From positions 95,806,646 to 95,870,645 of the forward strand of contig JARCOQ010000003.1 in NCBI GenBank assembly GCA_029207755.1: a stretch of 64,000 nucleotides of DNA. The letters run 5' to 3'. The DNA comes from Chamaea fasciata (Eukaryota; Chordata; Aves; Passeriformes; Sylviidae). The first letter of the stretch is position 1, and each line of letters starts with the position of its first letter. The position numbers and the translations under genes were made by a program. This document shows positions 1 through 13,102 of this stretch, piece by piece. Below the pieces are notes generated by a model. That model ran no database searches and was not told the DNA's origin. It was given only the letters and a program-made list of their open reading frames with translations.

Positions 1-1330
1 AGACCTACAGAAACGGCTCCCTTTTGAAAAGATGCTGGTTTCTGCACCATTACATGTGATTTCTAAGTAGTAAGGTGGGATCAGCAGAGAGATTTACAAG
101 GTTTCCTTGTATGTGTGTGTCAGTAGAGAAAGAATTAATTTCTGTAGTCGGTACAACTCCTGGTCGGCTAACCCAATGCCTACAGCTTAGTGCTGCATAA
201 AAGTTTTGCTTCTAATTGCCTTTCCATTTGCGCTAATTCTTCGCTGCATGGGCTAACTGAGTGTGGAGCCAATTTTCACAACTTCCAGGGTTTTATTTAG
301 CTTCAGAGCTACAAACTTTCCTTTAATTGAATTAAACACATAAATTTCCTCATAAATGTGGAAAGAATACACCCTCCCCACTAAGAAACAGGAACAAACA
401 TTGATCTGTAAGTTAGAAACCTCCTTATAGGTTAGTAATAATACCTATAATTTTGATTTATTTTTTTCTTTAATGAGCAATAGTATTTTTGTTAGGTTGG
501 TTTGTGTTTTGGGTGGGGTTTTTTGTTTGGTTGGTTGATTTTGGGTTTTTTGTTTGTTTGGGGCTTTTTTGTTGCAGAGATTTTGAATAATAACTATTTA
601 TGGGGCTTTGAAAGATATAAATAACCAACAGGTATTCCATACTTTGTATTAAATAACATGCAGATTTCAGAAGATGTCATTTAGGTTTTATGACAGTTAC
701 TGTATTACAGTCCCAGTGTGATTACACAAAATTAGAGTGATAATTACATATTGAGTATGTAAAGGGTCCTACACTATTAGTTAAAAGTAACACTAAAGTA
801 AGGCTGGTTCTTTCTTTCAGTGCTGCTGTATGGAGTTCATAACACAGCCCAGAACTTTATCCTAAGAAGAGATAGCAAGGATGTGGACATGGGACACACA
901 AGCACACACAGGAAGAGATAATGTAAATAAATAAATCACAGTGTGAATATAATTTCATTTTTCTTCCCATTGTTTTTCACATCATTATTCTGTTAGAAAA
1001 AAATAGTGAAAGAAACTAAAAGCAAAAATTCTACAGAGGATCTCATAAAATTTCACATCAACACAAAATATTATTATAGAGAAAGAGAGGTAGGGGAACA
1101 AGGGGGAAACTAATGGGAATTGTAAGCACTAAATGTATAAAAAAATCTAGTTTATGTGATGCATTAAAGTCAGCCTGAATTATTAAGAGAAACTCCCTTT
1201 GTGTCCCTAGGTGCTTTACAATGTCCGTGTAGTCCATATCAAAAGTTCTGGATGCTTTGCGCCAGAATTACAGTTGATGAAGCACAAATTTAAGGTGACA
1301 GGTAAAAGAGGTCTATGTGACTGGGGATTG
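1..1330. other. Unique AT-rich noncoding DNA
   Basis: No exon, RNA gene or dated repeat could be recognised here apart from the T/G-rich tract listed separately. Stop codons are frequent in all frames and CpG is rare, as expected for avian intergenic or intronic DNA. A 60-codon open frame at 1211-1393 has no recognisable motif and is not called as a gene. Confidence 0.6.
484..575 (+). repeat. T/G-rich low-complexity tract
   Basis: About 90 bases made almost only of T and G on this strand, with irregular units such as tttg, ggtt and ggggtttttt. It is not a clean microsatellite, and the near-absence of A and C shows strong strand asymmetry. Similar tracts recur through the window in both orientations (listed separately). 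Confidence 0.75.
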
Positions 1331-1480
1331 ATAATGGTCCACTGGGCTGTCCACCTTTATGTTACTAGTTCAAATCCAACCCAGTTAAAATAACAGAAGT
1401 TGCTGAGGTCTGAGAGCTGTTCAGTGGCCCATGTGGAATGAATGCAACTATTTGGACCAGCACCCTGTGGACTAGCAGTC
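1328..1480 (+). repeat. Possible ancient tRNA-derived SINE remnant
   Basis: A tggtccactgg string at 1335-1345 fits a loose pol III A box, and agttcaaatcc at 1367-1377 matches a B box at 10 of 11 positions. They are 32 bases apart, closer than in a normal tRNA. No poly(A) or CR1-like tail follows. Old vertebrate SINEs such as AmnSINE or LFSINE have this kind of head, but I cannot align the body to one. It may be chance. Confidence 0.15.
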
Positions 1481-1936
1481 AAATCACAACTCTTCCTCTG
1501 CCTATTTTTCAGGGTGACTCCTTAGACTTCAAGAGAGGAAAAAGAAGCCCGAAGAATAGCATCTTATTCTCTGCAAGCAGTAAATACCATAAGCGAAGAG
1601 GGCATTTACATTTATTACAGAACAGCAATTTATCCTGCAGGAGCACCAGTGGACCTTGACTGCTATCAGGATGAGCTACAAGCACAGGAAAAGATATGAC
1701 TCCCTCTTCAAAAAGAGGGAGTATTATACTTATGACAAAGGACAGAAGAACAAATCAACTCTATGGATTGTGTTTATTCCTAATTGCAGTTCTCTGTCCC
1801 AGCCCTGCTACACTGAAATAAGGCTTTCAGCACTTCACTCTTCCATGCTCTACAGTTTCAATAGACTACACTTAAATGTATTAGCAAGTGATTTTGAAAG
1901 CATATTCATACAGTCAGGGCATTTGCTTACAACCAC

Positions 1937-1989
1937 ATAGATAGATAGATAGATTAGATATATAGATATATAGATGACATATATATAAA
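1937..1989. repeat. GATA/TAGA microsatellite with AT-rich extension
   Basis: About five consecutive taga units are followed by imperfect tatagata and atatata units. The decay toward the right suggests an older array of which only the left part remains regular. Confidence 0.85.
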
Positions 1990-4341
1990 AATTCTACTAC
2001 AGCTTTGAAATACTTTCTTGAGACTATTTAAAGCCTTGAAAGTAGTCCTTACTAAGAGAAAGCTTAACTTCTGTCTCTATTACAAGTGCAATAGAATTTT
2101 GGCTCTGCTGCTTTGCAGTACCACACCAGATAATCTGCAGATCAGCATAACCACATCTGATCACCTTTACTCTAAAACAGACAAAAACCCCAATGACAGA
2201 TGAGGGAACAACACTCAAATCAGAGGAAGACATAAAGAATATTTGTATGGAAAAAAGGCTACTAATGGTCACATACAGTAGAGCTAAAAGAGACAGTCCC
2301 ATAAAACATCTCTGATGAAAAAGAAGAAAGTAATTTGTGGGCTTTTAAAACTTAAAGCAAAATAAATGCCTATTTATTTAACATTGTTGGTTTACTTTGT
2401 TAAAGTTTTATCATTCAATTCATACTGTCCTTCTCATTACCCACATGATTTGGGGCATTTAAAAGAAAAAAAAAATTAAAATACTTAAAAATTATGTTAG
2501 GCAAATTTAACTCTTTAACCTCACTGTGTTCTCATCTCAGTTCTCAGATGTTTTTTGAAATTAAAAGCTTTTCAAAATAAAAACGGTTTGGAGACTGAAT
2601 TCATGGCCCTGCTCTTTACCCTTCCTCCCTCTTGTCTTTCTGACAGCCAACTATCCATCTCAGGGATCAAAACACATATGCTTAGAACATGAAACAATTA
2701 AACTTGTATGTTTCATCACCTACATGGACTTCCGAGCTTGAAAACATTTTGCGTTTGCTACTACATTACTGGCATAAATGTTGATTTTGGTAAGCTTCTT
2801 TTTCAGCCTCAGAACCATATTTAATCTCATGATTAAGAGGAAGCACATCAGGTAAACAGTACAAAAATTTTCAGGATCTTGTTTGCCTTATGGGGAGAGC
2901 AAATTCTTGGTGTGGATTTAATATGGCAATATGAATCAAAATTTAAAGCATTGATTAGTATCTTAAAAAACAACCAAAAAAACCCAAACCAAAACAAGGG
3001 ATCCATCCTTATTTCCTCCCTGTTGTGCAACTATGTACAGTAACACCAAGCTAAATTCAAAGATAACAGAAATGATGGATAAACAACATAGCAGTAACAC
3101 ACATTTGTACATCCTGAGTGCAGTAGAAAGACAAGGATGAAGTTAGAATATAAAACCCGACAGCGAAATTTAAGACTTATGAAGTGGACTTCCTGAGATG
3201 AGTTTGCCTACCACAACTTTTTCACCTGTTACCCCACTCTCTTATATAAACTGCCCCATATTCAAACACATGTACATGATGCACAATTTACCCACTCGTA
3301 TATATTATTTGCCTATATAAATTATTTTTATCATTATACTGCCAAAGATTTCTACCTGAAAACTGCATTGTGCCAGGTCCTTAGAATGCATTTTTTAATA
3401 TATGGTAGATATTCCCTAAAAGAACTTCAAGAGATCCACTGGTATGAGATTAAGAACCACAGCCTAGATGTGTTACAAAGAAAGGAATCTGAGACATTTA
3501 TATATAACTTTGATAGGAGAATTTGAAGAGGCCTGAATGAAAAGTAATGTCTGCATTAGTGGCCTAACAGAAAAGATGGGAACTAAGAAAACAAGCAGTA
3601 ACGAGGGACTAAGAGGGAAACCCTTTTCTTATAATGCTTGTCTTGAGCTGTTATTATAATATCTGGAGTACAGATATAAATCTGGGTTAGCAGCACAGAC
3701 AAGTCAGTTGCATTTATTTGTGGATAAGACTGGAGAGGTGATGTGTAGAAGGAGAGAAGAGATGGATCAAAACTAAAAATCCTTAGGATTATGGCAGAAG
3801 TCAGATCAGGAACTTCAAAGGATGAATGAAAGGATTAGGGAGAAAACAAGACAAGAATGGAGCCAAAGATACAAACCATGATGAGATTTAACGAGATCAA
3901 AACTTCCAGTGTGAAAGGAGAAGGAAGAGAATCATTAGGTAGTTTTGTGAGAGTGGTTTCAGCTTACAAGAAGGTCAGAAGCCAACTAGAAGGAGTTCAC
4001 AATAACACTGGAAATCACCTGCTTTGAACACAACAATGTGAATGTGCAAATGGCAAAAGTGATCATGGAACAATGGGAAATGACAGAGGTAAAGAGAGTC
4101 ACAATGGCTTTCTAAGGACTGGGAATGTTTATAAAGATTAATATCCTCTCGAATTATGAATGGAAGAAACAAGACATGGTCAAGAGAAAACCAGGAGAAA
4201 ATGACAGCAAGTGTAAGAGAGGTAAGGAAATAGGGTAAAAAAGGGATGACTATGGAAAAAAAGAGTTAGAGAAGATTAGATGAGTAGCATTTACATCTGC
4301 ATCAAAATACCAGTGGAAGAGTATCATATCTAGCTAGCTGT
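1990..4341. other. Unique noncoding DNA
   Basis: No gene or repeat family recognised. The stretch contains one short A/C-rich tract at 2964-2997. The part from about 3700 to 4300 is purine-rich on the plus strand (many ga, aag and gag units), which leaves stop-poor frames on the minus strand without indicating coding. Confidence 0.55.
2964..2997 (-). repeat. A/C-rich (minus-strand T/G-rich) tract
   Basis: Irregular runs of A interrupted only by C, for example aaccaaaaaaaccc. On the minus strand it reads as the same T/G-rich type seen at 484-575. Confidence 0.6.
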
Positions 4342-4432
4342 ACAAAAACAATATAAAAATGACAACAAAAAAGACAAAAAAAAACAAAAACAAAAAACCA
4401 AAAACAAACAAACAAACAAAAAAAAACACCTC
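4342..4432 (-). repeat. A/C-rich tract with (CAAA)n core
   Basis: About 90 bases of A-rich sequence with C as the main interruption, including four tandem caaa units at about 4406-4421. It lies just upstream of the CR1 fragment that starts near 4465. The phenylalanine-rich minus-strand open frame across it (4334-4603) is only the translation of this tract and the CR1. Confidence 0.8.
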
Positions 4433-4464
4433 ACAATGAAGGTGGAACAGGGTATACATAAAGA

Positions 4465-4620
4465 TGGATCTGTGGAATGTGGAACCTCCATCCTTGGAGG
4501 CATTGAAAGCAGTAAGAAGCTCCAAGCAATCTGATCTACCTCTGAAGCTGGCTCTGCTTTGAGAAAGAGGGTGGATTAAATGACCTTCAGAGATCTGTTC
4601 CAACTCGAGCTATTCTGTGT
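4465..4620 (+). mobile_element. CR1 LINE 3' fragment
   Basis: The sequence follows the terminal CR1 pattern: 'gtggaa..ctccatccttggaggcatt', then 'gattaaatgaccttcagagatct', then a 'ttccaactcgagctattctgtg' end. Only the last roughly 155 bases of the element are present, as is usual for 5'-truncated CR1 copies. There is no coding sequence left. It is diverged, so probably an older copy. Confidence 0.88.
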
Positions 4621-5775
4621 AAAGACAGAAGAGGAGCAGATAGACTGAAGAGATGGAATAATTATTTCACACTTTGTGTGTGAAGAAATCATCAGGTTTT
4701 TAATGTAGCTTGATGTACAGTATGGGCTTTTAGAAGGTACTTGCACACCCAAAAGTCCAGTAAGTATACTCTTACTTCCAGCAGTGTTTATATATTAGCC
4801 TCAGCAATGGAGGTGGGATTGCCTATATAAGCAGCTTAGCAGTCTGGCCCTTTATAAAATACTAGTCAGTACTATATATGTCTTAATTAATGTCATTCAC
4901 CTTTGAAATCTGACTTCAAGGTATTGGGATATGTGGATCCAAACTGGAAATTAAAGGAACCTGATGGAAAAACTACACCTAAATAACAATTTAATAGATA
5001 TATTTCCTATAAAATTCTCCCTAATAATGCTTCAATGGTCAATAATTAGTAAGACCAGTATAAGTAGGTTAGAATCCTTTTATCGTAGTCAAAAGCAATA
5101 TGTTTCTGGAAATCTCAGCTCTTTCAAATACAATAGAATTTTTTTTTCTGAATATGAAATATTCTTTAGTTAATGACCACACTCACATTTCAGTATCTTT
5201 TGCCTCTCTGGAAAAGACTAAATAGGCTAACAATACAGGATCTAGACTAATCTTTCAAGATTAGATTCATTCTTTGACATTAAGAGATGTGTACAGTGTG
5301 ACATGTGAGTATATCAAAATCCCAGACTCCGTGTGGATTTTGGAAGTTTATGAGAAAGGAAGCTTGACAGCAATGCCAGGAGTGTGTTGTGACAGAATGT
5401 TCAAGTTTCCAGGTTATGTAACACTGCACTTCTTCAAGGAAAGAACAGATGCAGGAGAAGACCTGCATTTCTAAAGACACTTTTTGCTGTAAATTATACC
5501 TTACATATGTGTGCTGCCAACCAAAATACATGTTCTGAAGTTTCAATGTCAAATAGCTAAAAGTATAAACTGGAGACCAGATTCCTGACTATGCAGAAGA
5601 GAGCAAGGATCCCAACTTCAGTGTAACATCTTCTATGGCAGAATTTATACAGTTAAGAGCAATTTAGGGGCTGCTCTAATCTTTTCCAGATGCTCACAGG
5701 ATTCATGTTCCTTGGTCATCCAACAAGTATATTCCCTACCAATTATTAAATATAGGAGAAATGGTGATTGAAGGA

Positions 5776-5827
5776 TATCTGGTTGGAATATAATCTTCTC
5801 TTTTATTATCTGCTTGGAATATAATCT
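5776..5827. repeat. Short tandem duplication, 31-bp period
   Basis: A 21-base segment at 5776-5796 recurs at 5807-5827 with one mismatch (tatctg[g/c]ttggaat and following). This looks like a small local duplication whose second copy was partly lost. Confidence 0.75.
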
Positions 5828-5832
5828 GATCT

Positions 5833-5858
5833 TCTTCAGTTTATTGGTAAACTGAAGA
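5833..5858. repeat. Perfect inverted repeat, 11-bp arms
   Basis: tcttcagttta at 5833-5843 is the exact reverse complement of taaactgaaga at 5848-5858, with the 4-base loop ttgg. No T-run follows, so it is not a terminator-like structure. The role is unknown. Confidence 0.85.
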
Positions 5859-6287
5859 TTCAGGTTCTTTCAAAATAAACATTAAGAAAAAATAAAACTA
5901 CCATTTCCAATCTCTAAGAACCACTGGTAGAGTTTTACTTCAAGTTTGCAGCAAGCTTTACTGCTGAATATTCAAAAATATATATTTCTTAGAGGTATCC
6001 TGTAATATAAAAGGTCTCTAAGTAATAACAACATCATGAAAACTTAGTGGCGCATGATCTTAATCAAATTGACAAGCATAGGTGTAGGAAAATGCCGTAT
6101 CTTCCACATTCTGTATCAACACAATCAAAGCTGTTTATTTAGCTAATGAAAGGCTTATTTTCTGATGTTAACACCTCTTGCCTTTAACAACTCAAGAATT
6201 GGCATGTGACTCCAGCAGAACAACAAACTTCCCACCAAACCATGCTAAATAAAGAAGATTTGGTTTTCAAGGGTTTATCTAAGTACA

Positions 6288-6450
6288 TGGAATCATTTAG
6301 GTTAGAAAAGACATTTAAAATCATCAAGTCCAACATTAGCAGAGCATTGCGAAGTCCACTACTAAACCAGGCCCCTAAATCTCTCATCTACACATCTTCT
6401 AAGTACCTCCAGGGATGGTGACTCAACCACTTCCCTTGGCAGCCAGCTAA
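6288..6450 (-). mobile_element. CR1 LINE 3' fragment
   Basis: Read on the minus strand, this is a CR1 end: the plus strand begins 'tggaatcatttaggttagaaaagac', continues 'atcatcaagtccaac', and later has 'ctccagggatggtgactcaaccac' and 'cttggcagcc'. The 3' end of the element is at 6288. The attctatg-type tail is reduced to about one unit. It is noncoding and diverged. Confidence 0.87.
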
Positions 6451-7866
6451 GGAAAAGGAGAAAGGCAGGTAATGCATGAGAAATACTTTCAGTTGAACAC
6501 GACTCTTCTGACTGAGGATAATACTCTATTTGTATCAATATGTATTTCATTTTACTCTCCCCAGTTTTAGCTTGGTTTGTGCTTAGAGTATTTACTATGC
6601 ATCACAGAAACAAAACAGATAACAATGTTGCACATCATTACAGATTGTAAATTCAGTTATGATGGACCACAAGCATCCTAAAACTTCTTTAAGAACTGGA
6701 AAAGATTTCTGTCTTACTTTGCAGGAAATGAAAGGAAAGTGCTTTGGGATCTTAGATATCCTTGGCACTGATAAAAAGAGTAGTCACTGAGGGACTACTC
6801 ACGTAAGTAAGGTTGTTGAATCAGGCTCATCATCCTTAATTTTAAAAAAATCATTTCCCAGATTCAGAACAAATGAGCAGAAAATTTGGCCTGTTTTTTA
6901 TTAAAAATGTAGAAGTTTGAACTCAAACATGTTTGTCAGGATAAAAAAGATTCTGTAAAGGAATATTTCTGTTTCATATTGTGCCATGTGTGACATTATG
7001 CCTTTAACACACAGATTTGTACTAAGCTAGTGGGAGGATAACATTTACTAGCTCCTAGAAAATTCATTACTTCTCTACATTGATCATATTCCTGGTCCAC
7101 AGCTACATTTTAAGCCATGATTTGGCAAGAAATACAGCCAGCATGACACTTTGTCCCATTTTCCTCTACTGTATACAAAATAGACTGATTTTGCCTGTCT
7201 CCAGTCTACTTTGTTCAGAGTTCTTTGTTCAGTTTAGTCTTGGTTGCTATTTTTCTGAGGACTCATTTTCTTCACTGCCAGCTCATAGCAGCTGGGATCT
7301 ACAAAATTCCAACTTCCTGGAGAAAAAAAGGGATTAATGCTGCCTTTCCTTGCTCTCCAGTGTGACCTAGCATGGATAGACCCTTAGCTCTACAAAACTG
7401 TTCTGAGTTACCTCTACAAAATGCTGAGCTATTTATCATGCCCTGTTAGTCAATATTTAAGGTCAGTGTGAATTGGGAACTGCTCAAGGTGCTTAAAGCT
7501 GAGTGAGGTGGTGGCGGTTGTCAAAGCCGTAATTGATCTGGGCCTTACATATTTTTCATTTTAACCCTTCACAGGAAAATCAGGTAATTTTGACAGCACA
7601 TAAACCTACATCGTTATCCTTTGTGTGAGCTGGAAACTGCCCCTGCTTTTTTATGCAGGTCTTGCAGAAAGAAAAGAGACTCAACTCACTTCCACACAGG
7701 TTCAGTTCAGTTGTTTGAACAATTCCTTCCCAGAAGACAGACAGGCCTTCTTGTAGTAGAATTAACTTGGCAATAATTTTAAAACATCTCAGCACAGACA
7801 GCTACAGAATATGTCCCCTAAATACACACCTTGAGCAACAAAGCCAGGAGGACACAGCAGTATCAA

Positions 7867-7891
7867 CATAGCTTGGGCTAACCCAGCTATG
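7867..7891. repeat. Near-perfect hairpin
   Basis: catagct(t)ggg at 7867-7877 pairs with cccagctatg at 7882-7891, with one unpaired T and the short loop ctaa. The arms give ten base pairs. No known RNA gene matches it. Confidence 0.65.
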
Positions 7892-10854
7892 AAGACAAAC
7901 AGGACATTGTAAAGCATAATGAGTCCAGGCATGGTCAGTGCCAAGCTGTTTCTCTCTGTTACAGCTAAGCTCTTCCTAACTCCACAAATAATTCCTCTTG
8001 AGTTAAGAACATGCCATTCAGATCAAACAAATACTTCACACAACTAAGAGACTCCTGCTGTGAAATCAGATGCATATTTTTCCTTCCCCATAGACAGTAA
8101 TATATTGCACTAAATTTGACTGTTACTTCATTCATCTTGTCATTGGTACGTGCACGCTCAATGCCTCACCACCTTGATGCAGCCCAGAAGCCCTTTAATA
8201 CTGACTTGGGACAGACAGCTCAAGGAGAGAAGCTACCATGTCTAATGCACAAATTTAAAGTATAAGGGAATTCTGGAGGAAGAGGAGCAATACTGAAATA
8301 TGAGCAGTAATGAGGTGCTGCGAGGAAGGTAATACAAAACACAAAAGCATGAACATTACTTAAGGGGAGGGGAAGATAAAACAATGAGGAGTACTGTGCA
8401 AACAAAGGTTTGGAAAAATTCAGTTGTCTCAGGTTTAAAACTTCCGAAGTATTACAGTACTCATACAAGCCATAATACACACTAGGTTTAGTGTAATTAT
8501 TTTTTCCTTCTTTCTATGGTATCTGTGAAGCAACTATTCTAATATCTGTGAGACAGCACTATTCCCATTTTACTGATAAGGAACTGTGTCACAGAGAGAC
8601 AAGAGCAGACGACCAATGTGAGCAAGGCAGGGAACTGAGAACAAATCTCCCATAATTACTCCAATCAATCTAACCATCATTATTGTCTTGCCCCAAATCC
8701 AATATCCCTGCCCTGATTTAAAATACTTCCCACTGACTACGTTATGAAGTTTAGGCTGTTCTGGCATCTATTTTTCCCCAATCTTTTATTGATCATGTGC
8801 TCTTCCAAGTTTCCTGCCAGGAAAAGAATGGGGCATCTAGATGACAAAGCAAAGTGCAATGGAGTAAAAGAGTCAGAAACTGGAAGAAGCAGAGGGCAGT
8901 TTTGTGAGGCTTCTAAAACATTTTGCACTTTGAAAGCATGGGAATTAAATACAATAATTAAACAATGCCAAGTGAGCTTTTTCCTTTTATATGAGATACC
9001 ACTTTTCACATTAAGATACTAGATCAGTCCCTCTCAGAGCTGGTCAGAAATTCTAAAGATATTTCAGAAGTTATGAAAAGCTTTACAACTTATGAAGGAC
9101 AGAGACAAAAGCACCATTGTGTGATATTTCAAATTTAAGTTCAAATAATGAGTACGCCTTCTTCAGCTATAGAGTGATTCAAGAGTATGCAACCTATATT
9201 AAGCAAGATGACACCAGATAAACTAGTGATCCCTTCTACATTCAAATCTTACATGAGTGTACAAAAAGTAAACTGAATAGTATCTGGCACTGTACAATTC
9301 CCACAAATTCAAATTGCAGCATTTTTCTGCATAGGCTCCATCCAAGTTATTACATTACGTTAACATTCTGCAGAAGAGATTATCCTGCCCAGTTGTTACT
9401 GGGATGTGTTGAGAGGGACATCTGTAACTCAAATAACTGGTAATTATAAATAACTAGTTTAATTTCAGTGGTGAATTCTGGGGTTGCACCCATGTAACAT
9501 CCCGAAAGTGTGGCTTCATCTAGCAGAAACTATCTGGATTCAAGACTGATGATCAGATAAAGTATGACCAGCAATGGAGAAAAAAAAGCAGAAATGCCTG
9601 AGTTGAAGCAGACATGATATGAATCCAGCAAGACTAGGAAAGTTTGCCTGGACTAGGATCAGGTCTTGAATATCAGTCGTGGGTACATTGCTTCTGTGAC
9701 TATAAGTAGATTTAAGTTCAAATTTTCAGCAAAGAAATTAAGCTCATGCAAGTTGTCCTAAAGTGAGCAGAGGCTCTGCTCTCAAATTTACAATGATGTT
9801 TACAAATATCAAAGAGTTCTATCAGTTCCCTACTGCCCAAAGTAAAATGAAGCAGCAGACAGGAAAAGAGGGGAAGAACCAACACTGCATAGCAGTATTT
9901 CGAACAGGAGTGCAAAGAAACAAATGATAGATGGTTGGAGGCACAGAAACTGGAAGCACACCTTGACAATGGAGTTCTGGCTAGACAGCCAGTGGGAATG
10001 AGAAAGCCTGGGGATCCAGTCCTGGAGGAATGACAGATAAAGGCATACAGACAACTGACTGCAGAAAGGTACTGAAAATAGGAGGTAAAGAACAAGTACC
10101 TAGACTATGCTTATGGTAAAAAAAGAACATGGGACAAGAACCCAGCGGGGCGGTGAGAAATAGAACTGTCCTCCTTAGGACACAGAACTGGGTTATACTC
10201 AGAGTTCTAAAAGATAGTGAACAGGGGTAGAAAAGGTCACCGAGAACTGAGCAGAGAATCAATAATAACTAAACCCCCTTTTGGGTCTTCTGGGAATCAA
10301 ATTTCAGTTTCTCATTATTTCTCTGCCATGAGAAAATACATCTGCAGTCTGATGGTAGTGAAAACAAGTATCTTGCATCTTACTCCTTCAGCAGTAGTGT
10401 TTTGCAGAATATTATTCCATGCAACTTGTTTAATAGAAGAATGGTACAACATTATGTGGGGGATTTTAAGGTTCCAAGCATCTCACAATTTAGACAGAGG
10501 TTGAGACATTCTCAGAAGTTTCTATTTTAAAACGGTAAGTGTGCTTTCCCTCTGTTTTTATTTCCATCTCTCTTTCTCGCACAGACACATTTTCAAAAAA
10601 CCTTTTTAACATGATCAAATCCAGAGCAAAGGTGCCAAAAATGCCAGGTTGCCTGTATAACCAAATTTCCCCTCATCGTGTGAATGAGCATGGAGACTTA
10701 ATGGCATGACTCACATCCATTGTCACCAGAACACACCCTCCTCATACAGTGCACAAGACAGCCTTGCTGCAAGGATGAATCAGAACTCTGTACTGTAGAC
10801 GGTTCACTTGGGAAAGAATTTTGAAGACATGCACTAAAAATGGGAGAGCATTAA

Positions 10855-10874
10855 AACAAGAACAAGAACAAGAA
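10855..10874. repeat. (AACAAG)n hexamer repeat
   Basis: Just over three perfect aacaag units. Too short to be more than an incidental microsatellite. Confidence 0.8.
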
Positions 10875-12812
10875 TAGTTAGAGTTACTGGATGTCAGTCT
10901 AGAAAGCAGGATTCTGTCTTTCCTTGACATAAAGTTTCCATTATAGTAATTCAAACCAGCTTTTCACAGGTGGTCACTTAAAGTATATTCTTCATTTTCC
11001 ATGTGGTTCACTGAGATGAGGGATTTGAATTTGCAGAAGAGATGAATGTTTAGAGACATACATAGCTGGAGACAGGAAGACCTGAGTTGGAAAAGTTTCA
11101 TGTGACAGTAATGAGTCAAGTCTTTTGGACCTCAGCAGCACAGGATGGTCCTGCATAACAGTGGCAGTTTTTGAACACAGTATTCTGGGCCATGGTTCCC
11201 CAGCCATAAATTGAAATCATACTGTCTGCCTATCTCAGAGGCCTGCAGTAATGCCAATTTAATGTCTGCTCATCACTTTGGCACTACTGTGATCCTAGGA
11301 AAATCCCAAAAGGAAATTAATAATTATTAATAACTATGTCTCCAGAGCAAGGCTTAAATATTCTATAGTAAACAAGGTGTGGGGCCACACACAAACAATG
11401 TAATGAAAACAAAATATGGAACAGCTGCTCATTAAGTGACTATCATATATTCTGTGAACTGAATGAGGAAGAGATTTTGTAAGAAAAAACAATATGTGAT
11501 CATATAATTAAAGAAGTCTTCACAATGCATATGCATGTGGGAGATTAAATTAACTTGCCTTAACAAAGTTAATTCTGAAACGTATTAGCTTTCGAGTGTT
11601 TGGACTCTTTAATGTAGATTTTCCACACACAATATGAAATAACTGAACATCCAGCTGAGATCTGATTAAAGGACATATATTAGCCATCTATATTTTATTC
11701 GTTCAGTTCAGAATTTACTTCTGACTATTGGAAATGCAATGCTGGAATGAGTTATGACAACTGGAATATAGGAATGACTATTTCATTATCAATTATTCCT
11801 ATTTTCTACAGAAAGTTTGAATTTTAGCCAAAAACTTCCTTTAGGATCATAAATGGCAAGAGAAGCAGGTTAGAGACATCTTCTATGTAATATGCTACAG
11901 CACAGTAGTTCCTGCAGCCAACCACTGTCCCTTAAATTAATTAAAGTACATGAATTCAAGACAAAATTTATGAATGATTCTCACAAGAGTACATTCAACT
12001 TCTATTAACTTCAAGAGATGTAGAGCCAATGCATGTGGCTCTTTTTATCAGTCCTGCTCAAACACATACAAGTGTAAGCCAAATCAAACCTTTGCCACCA
12101 TTTTTTCATATGGATGTGACCTTTTCTTTGTAAAAATCACAGGCTCCTTGTGTACATATGGGTCGATAAATAGGTATCTATCTGATCAATTAAGTGGCTT
12201 TCATTTGAAATATTCTGTCTTTTAAGAATGACCATGTCTCTTACACCAGCATATTTAATCAGAGATCATATTTTGTAGTATGAGTTCATTCTTTACTTTC
12301 TCTTGCACTCAAAGATATCATCCATCACATTTGTAATATATGGCTACTTATTTAAGGTAGAACCTCAGTTTTAAAAGATGTATTCTGGTTTTGTTTCTGT
12401 GTGCACTGCCTGGGTTACCAGGGCTAAGTTATGTGTCCTGCTGAAGGACAGGCAGAACACATAGAAGATTTCGTTTCTCTAATCTCTCACAGAACACAGA
12501 GCCATCTCATTCAGAACTTCAGAGCATGCACTGTACACACATGTTCATTAATCATTTAATATACCTTACCTCTTAAAATTTAGATTCCTTAGCTCTGCAT
12601 TCATGAATTAATTTTAAGATAAAGTTGCTTGTTACCATCAAAATAATTTTTCACCCTGAAAATTTTAGCACATGGGCACTTCTTTGGGTGTCTACAAACT
12701 ACAGCAACCATCATTCCTGTCATAACTGTCAAACTACAGCAATCACAATTCCTCTGTCTCAGCAGTAGACCTCATTGGTCCCCCAAGAGGGGAAGAAGAA
12801 GGGCAAGAACCA

Positions 12813-13102
12813 ATCTCATCTCTCTGGTGACCAGTGACAGGATCTGAGGGAATGGTTTGGAGCTGTGCCAGGGGAGGTTTAGGTTGGATATTTGCAAAAG
12901 GTTCTGGAACACTGGAACAGTAGGCATGGTAACAGTCTCCCCAGAGAAGTGGTCACAGCACCAAGCCTGACAGAGTTCAAGAATTTGGACAATACTCTCA
13001 GGAACATGGTGTGACACTTGGGATGGTCCAGTGCAGGGCTAGGAACTGGACTTCAATGATCCTTGTGAGTCACTATCAAACCAGAATACTCTGATTCAAT
13101 GA
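12813..13102 (+). mobile_element. CR1 LINE 3' fragment
   Basis: The order matches CR1 ORF2 C-terminal and 3' UTR sequence: 'ccagtgacaggatctgagg', 'ctgtgccaggggaggttta', 'gttggatatt', then a 'ggactt..atgatccttgtgag' block and a decayed 'actctgattcaatgat' end. The coding part is broken by stops and indels. It faces another CR1 end at 13542 on the other strand, 440 bases away. Confidence 0.85.

Larger units (their letters stand above)
4621..6287. other. Unique noncoding DNA
   Basis: No gene or repeat family recognised. It contains a short tandem duplication at 5776-5827 followed at once by a perfect hairpin at 5833-5858. Open frames at 5274-5474 (plus) and 5280-5552 (minus) overlap each other and have no known motif. 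Confidence 0.55.
6451..12812. other. Unique noncoding DNA, 6.4 kb
   Basis: No exon, RNA gene or repeat family recognised apart from the small hairpin at 7867-7891 and the hexamer repeat at 10855-10874. Three overlapping minus-strand open frames at 9718-10262 (up to 125 codons) sit in a stretch that is pyrimidine-rich on that strand. They show no motif, shared splice pattern or codon signature, and are most likely compositional. Confidence 0.5.

Noticed and set aside
484..575. Interstitial telomere-like repeat
   Set aside because: The units are irregular tttg/ggtt and do not contain tandem ttaggg.
4334..4603. Minus-strand frame with a hydrophobic, phenylalanine-rich C-terminus resembling a membrane protein
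   Set aside because: It is a translation of the A/C-rich tract and a CR1 fragment.
9718..10262. Three overlapping minus-strand open frames (125, 74 and 93 codons)
   Set aside because: All three frames of one strand are open at once, which points to low stop density from pyrimidine-rich composition, not to coding.
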